Shown here: positions 61,147 through 64,000 of the stretch, one piece after another
How the letters are laid out: each line of letters opens with the position of its first letter
How positions within the stretch are numbered: position 1 is the first letter of the stretch
Assembly (NCBI GenBank): GCA_963989245.1
Contig: OZ022341.1
Coordinates: forward strand, 51,873,213 to 51,937,212
Source: Nansenia antarctica
Lineage: Eukaryota; Chordata; Actinopteri; Argentiniformes; Microstomatidae
Direction of reading: 5' to 3'
DNA: 64,000 nt
Translations under genes and position numbers: made by a program
Notes under the pieces: model-generated
The model's input: only the letters and a program-made list of their open reading frames with translations
The model's database searches: none
What the model was told of the DNA's origin: nothing

Positions 61147-61737
61147 AAGATACAATCAGAATACAGTCTGCCATTCCTTCTCCCAGCATCGATTTGGTTT
61201 TCCTATCATGACTGAAGGACAGATGATTCACTTACTTACACAAGTTTGACTTCGGTAATAGGTCCAGTTGCAATATCATCAAGTTGGGAACAAAAGATGC
61301 CTCCTTCTAATCCATTTGTTCAATTTGTTTACAAAGTCCGGTAGTGGTTTGCTGTGTGATTTGCTGTATAGTTCCATATTCCCCCTGCGTGTTGGTCGCA
61401 CGGCAGCGGAGACGGTCGCTGATAATTAAGACCAGCAGTAGAATGTTGCCAATAGACATATTACACAAAACACAAAACGAACAAAACAAATAAAAACACG
61501 AAGCAAACATTACTAGCCGCCATAGCCATGGTGAAGCAGGTGAACGAACGTGATCTGAAAGCTACGCCGGCCGTATGACATGACGTAAGCACGTACGATT
61601 CTTTGTGCATGTCCCAAAACCCCATAGACAAATGACCGAATGGCCTGAAGTTACCAAAATAGATTTTACATGCAAGTCTACGAGAACAGCCTAGTGCAAT
61701 TTCGAGTAGATTGAAAGTTGCCCTGAAAGGGGCGGGA

Positions 61738-61860
61738 CTTGAAGCTGATTGGAACATACTCCACAGAACACTAGCTGATTGGACTATGATATACTCCACA
61801 GAACACTAGCTGATTGGACTATACTCCACAGAACACTAGCTGATTGGACTATGATATTCA
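61738..61860. repeat. Tandem repeat, three units
   Basis: Units contain AGCTGATTGGACTAT and ACTCCACAGAACACT, with a 5-bp length variant (GATAT) between copies. Confidence 0.85.
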
Positions 61861-63321
61861 GAAGCAACACTGTCTAGAAGTCATAGGAAAAAAATCTCTC
61901 TCTTCTCCCTTTGGTGGGGCATTGTCCAATTGCCCCTAATGAACCAGCCTCCCCTGGCTACCAGCGATCATTTCAAAACGGAGATAACCGAGGCTGCGTT
62001 CGTAAATACGCTCTGGAAATCTGATCACCACTCATGGAATGTCTCTTGTCCAATCAAATTACTTGGTCCCTTTATGACGTTGCACCTAGGGTGCGTTCCG
62101 GCGCTCTCAGAGCAAAATTACGAACGCAGCCCAAGAAATGAGCGGAAACAAGTCAACTCCGACATGGATATAACGATTGTGCGCATGCGCCAACGTCTAA
62201 CAATTAAGTGTTAAATTATATTATATTATAGGTTAAAAATACGGGAGATTTACGGGAAAATATTAAAACGGGAGCACAGCGGGAAAGAAAGGTAAAATAC
62301 GGGAGAATCCCGGGAAAAACGGGAGGGTTGACACTGTATGCCTTTAATGGCATATGTGACGCCCGAAATGTAACAAAAGTTCAGCCGCGAAGTTGTTGCA
62401 CTGTTGTCCTATATCAGTGCAGACTGGCAGGGTAGGATCATAGGTTAATAGCCTACAGAGCACCGTTATTCTGTCATGGTCTGATAGTGAAGCATTGTTC
62501 TTTTTTATTTGATGACTTGTTTGATCGATTGATAGCGTAAAACTTAAGTTGTTAATGAATCGCGAGTGTCAATGCTTTTCTATGACACTACTGATGACGT
62601 ATCAGGGTCTTGAAGGGTTGTCCCATTTCATAGAGAAAGATTTAAACCACTACGGCTTGTGGCTCTGTTCGGAGGCCTTGGCTTCGGAGGGTGGGGGGTT
62701 GGGGTGGAGGGTGCCGTAGAAGCATGTCATGTCGCCACAGCGTGCTGCTTTCATAATTGGACTGACAGGAGTGCTGAGAGAGCAGCGTCCAAGGCAACGC
62801 TCTGAGAGCTGCCCGCATGTCCACGGCAACAAAGCACAATGGGTCTCAACCAATCAGGAGCCTCACAAGGTGACAGGCCGGGGCCAGGTCTTCCTCTCTC
62901 ACTCTGTCGCTATGGTTGCTGTAGTTTTTGTTTTCCTGTGAGGAAAATAGAGAGTGAGAGAGAGAGAACAGATCTGCCATTCAGCAAAGACTAACCTCCC
63001 TTGGGGCATAGATTCAATCTAACACTAGTGTTTGTGCTCAACCGTGTCTGGCAAATTATAGGAAATGTTAACATTGTTCATATTTTTATAGGCACTATCC
63101 ATTTAGTTTGGTCTCTTTTGGCTGTTGGTAATTGTGGTTACAGTATGTTTGACTAGAATGTAAAGTAACCCTTGCAAATTATGTTGATTACTTAGTGTGA
63201 TAGAAGCTGCAAACGTCGGTGATTTACGGTTAGAGTATTTGTACAGTATGTGTGCTTACTTTCTTTCATGTGTGGGTTGGGCATGCATGCATCTGCCAAA
63301 TATTTCCATCTTTCTCTATCA

Positions 63322-63410
63322 CTCTGTCTGTCTGTCTGTCTGTTTGTTGGTTGGTTGGTCGGTGTGTCTCGTCTGTCTGTCTGTCTGTCTGTCTGTCGGT
63401 GGGTGTGTCT
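63322..63410. repeat. (TGTC)n/(GGTT)n repeat
   Basis: Two TGTC blocks separated by TTGG and CGGTG units. Confidence 0.95.
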
Positions 63411-63645
63411 GTTGAACAATGTACTTACTAACGTAATCTAGATCCTTATCCATAAACATTTGGTTACTGTATGTGCTACTGTATTTACTTACTGTACTCT
63501 AACTGATGCTAATAGCATAAGGACAATGCTTAGTCACAATCAGTTATCTGGCCTATGAAGCAGATCATTGCAAGGCAAATGGACAGAATTAATCTGATTT
63601 GTTTGTGGCCATTCCAAGCACTCTAGTGTGATGGGCCAATTATCT

Positions 63646-63725
63646 GAATGAATGAATGAATGAATGAATGAATGAATGGACTTTATTGTCATTGCTACAG
63701 TACAGGTACCAAACAACGAAATTTA
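63646..63725 (-). repeat. (GAAT)n plus LINE 3' tail, reverse
   Basis: (GAAT)n followed by GGACTTTATTGTCATTGCTA and CAGGTACCAAACAACGAAAT, the complement of the tail at 34256-34322. Confidence 0.65.
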
Positions 63726-64000
63726 GGAGGGGTGGCTCCCCTGGTGTTAGGAAAGGGAAGAAAAAAAAACTTTTAGAAAAAGAATAAAATCACAAGAAGG
63801 TAAGGAGCTGGTTTACATAAATAAAGGCTATGTACACAATCCACTGTACTATACTGCACAGATAGTCAACTAGGGTTGTCATATTGCACAAAAGTATTTT
63901 TTCACGTTATTTAAAGTGTCACAGTTTGCAGGCTTGAAATGTACATGTTTGTGCCTCAGCACTAGCTGCCATACAATCCGTCCAGACTGTCCTGGGCCCA

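Larger units (their letters stand above)
60319..61956. mobile_element. Non-autonomous hAT element with internal minisatellites
   Basis: Ends CAGTGGCGGCTGGT and (complement) CAGGGGAGGCTGGT, flanked by a perfect 8-bp duplication GCTACCAG (60311-60318, 61957-61964). The sub-terminal GTGGGGCA pairs with TGCCCCAC. No transposase. The interior holds the 31-bp minisatellite, four 19-bp units (61081-61146) and three 38-bp units (about 61738-61856). Confidence 0.93.
61965..64000. other. Intergenic repeats, no gene recognised
   Basis: Pieces include 62030-62060 (relative of 2013-2050), 62210-62335 (AAATACGGGAGATTTACGGG, hAT-like end related to 4021-4070) and 62340-62690, a decayed relative of the TIR family at 50416-52090 (GGGTTGTCCCATTTCATAG, CGGAGGCCTTGGCTTCG). 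The remainder is simple repeats and unassigned sequence. Confidence 0.5.

Overview
The window is a stretch of teleost fish genomic DNA. Evidence: intron-containing vertebrate genes with GT-AG exons (eif2b2, zc3h14), a vertebrate-type 7SL RNA gene, and a dense load of mobile elements typical of fish: a DIRS tyrosine-recombinase retrotransposon, a short-LTR Ty3/Gypsy element that would be primed by tRNA-Ser, Tc1-like and hAT-like DNA elements, and many 3' tails of LINEs. I cannot name the species.

Layout. 1-1.45 kb: last four exons of eif2b2 (+). 1.45-9.6 kb: intergenic, with a palindromic MITE, an apparently intact 7SL (SRP) RNA gene with its ATF/CRE promoter (minus strand, 3.27-3.61 kb) and a truncated Tc1 element. 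9.6-20.3 kb: complete zc3h14 on the minus strand, 17 coding exons summing to 691 codons plus stop, with hAT-like and LINE insertions in its introns. eif2b2 and zc3h14 converge. 20.3-24.7 kb: repeats and a 1.15-kb TIR element. 24.7-29.0 kb: one full Ty3/Gypsy element with 139-bp LTRs that differ at two sites and 5-bp target duplications. 29-41.4 kb: mostly unassignable intergenic DNA with a 1.2-kb TIR element carrying two tRNA-like modules (37.5-38.7 kb). 41.4-49.3 kb: an 8-kb DIRS retrotransposon (minus strand; gag, RT/RNase H/methyltransferase-like, tyrosine recombinase) whose recombinase gene is split by a 1.97-kb TIR element. 49.7-52.6 kb: MITE and nested TIR fragments. 53.1-59.1 kb: an intron-rich gene (+), 21 coding exons, encoding a Gypsy/Ginger-type DDE integrase fused to an Ulp1-type cysteine protease, with an open reading frame across all junctions. 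60.3-62 kb: a non-autonomous hAT element with perfect 8-bp target duplications and an internal minisatellite. 62-64 kb: repeats only.

The two host genes act in separate RNA-related processes: eIF2B-beta in guanine-nucleotide exchange on eIF2 during translation initiation, and ZC3H14 in nuclear poly(A) binding. The 7SL RNA is the scaffold of the signal recognition particle. There is no operon logic here; the remaining sequence is mobile-element history, with several nested insertions whose order can be read from target-site duplications.

The two observations most worth following are: (1) a regular array of about ten short hairpins in the DIRS 5' leader (48.76-49.03 kb), every one with a GNRA-type loop when read in the sense RNA and with compensating stem changes; and (2) the integrase-Ulp1 fusion gene, which looks either like an intact Ginger-type DNA transposase gene or a domesticated host gene.
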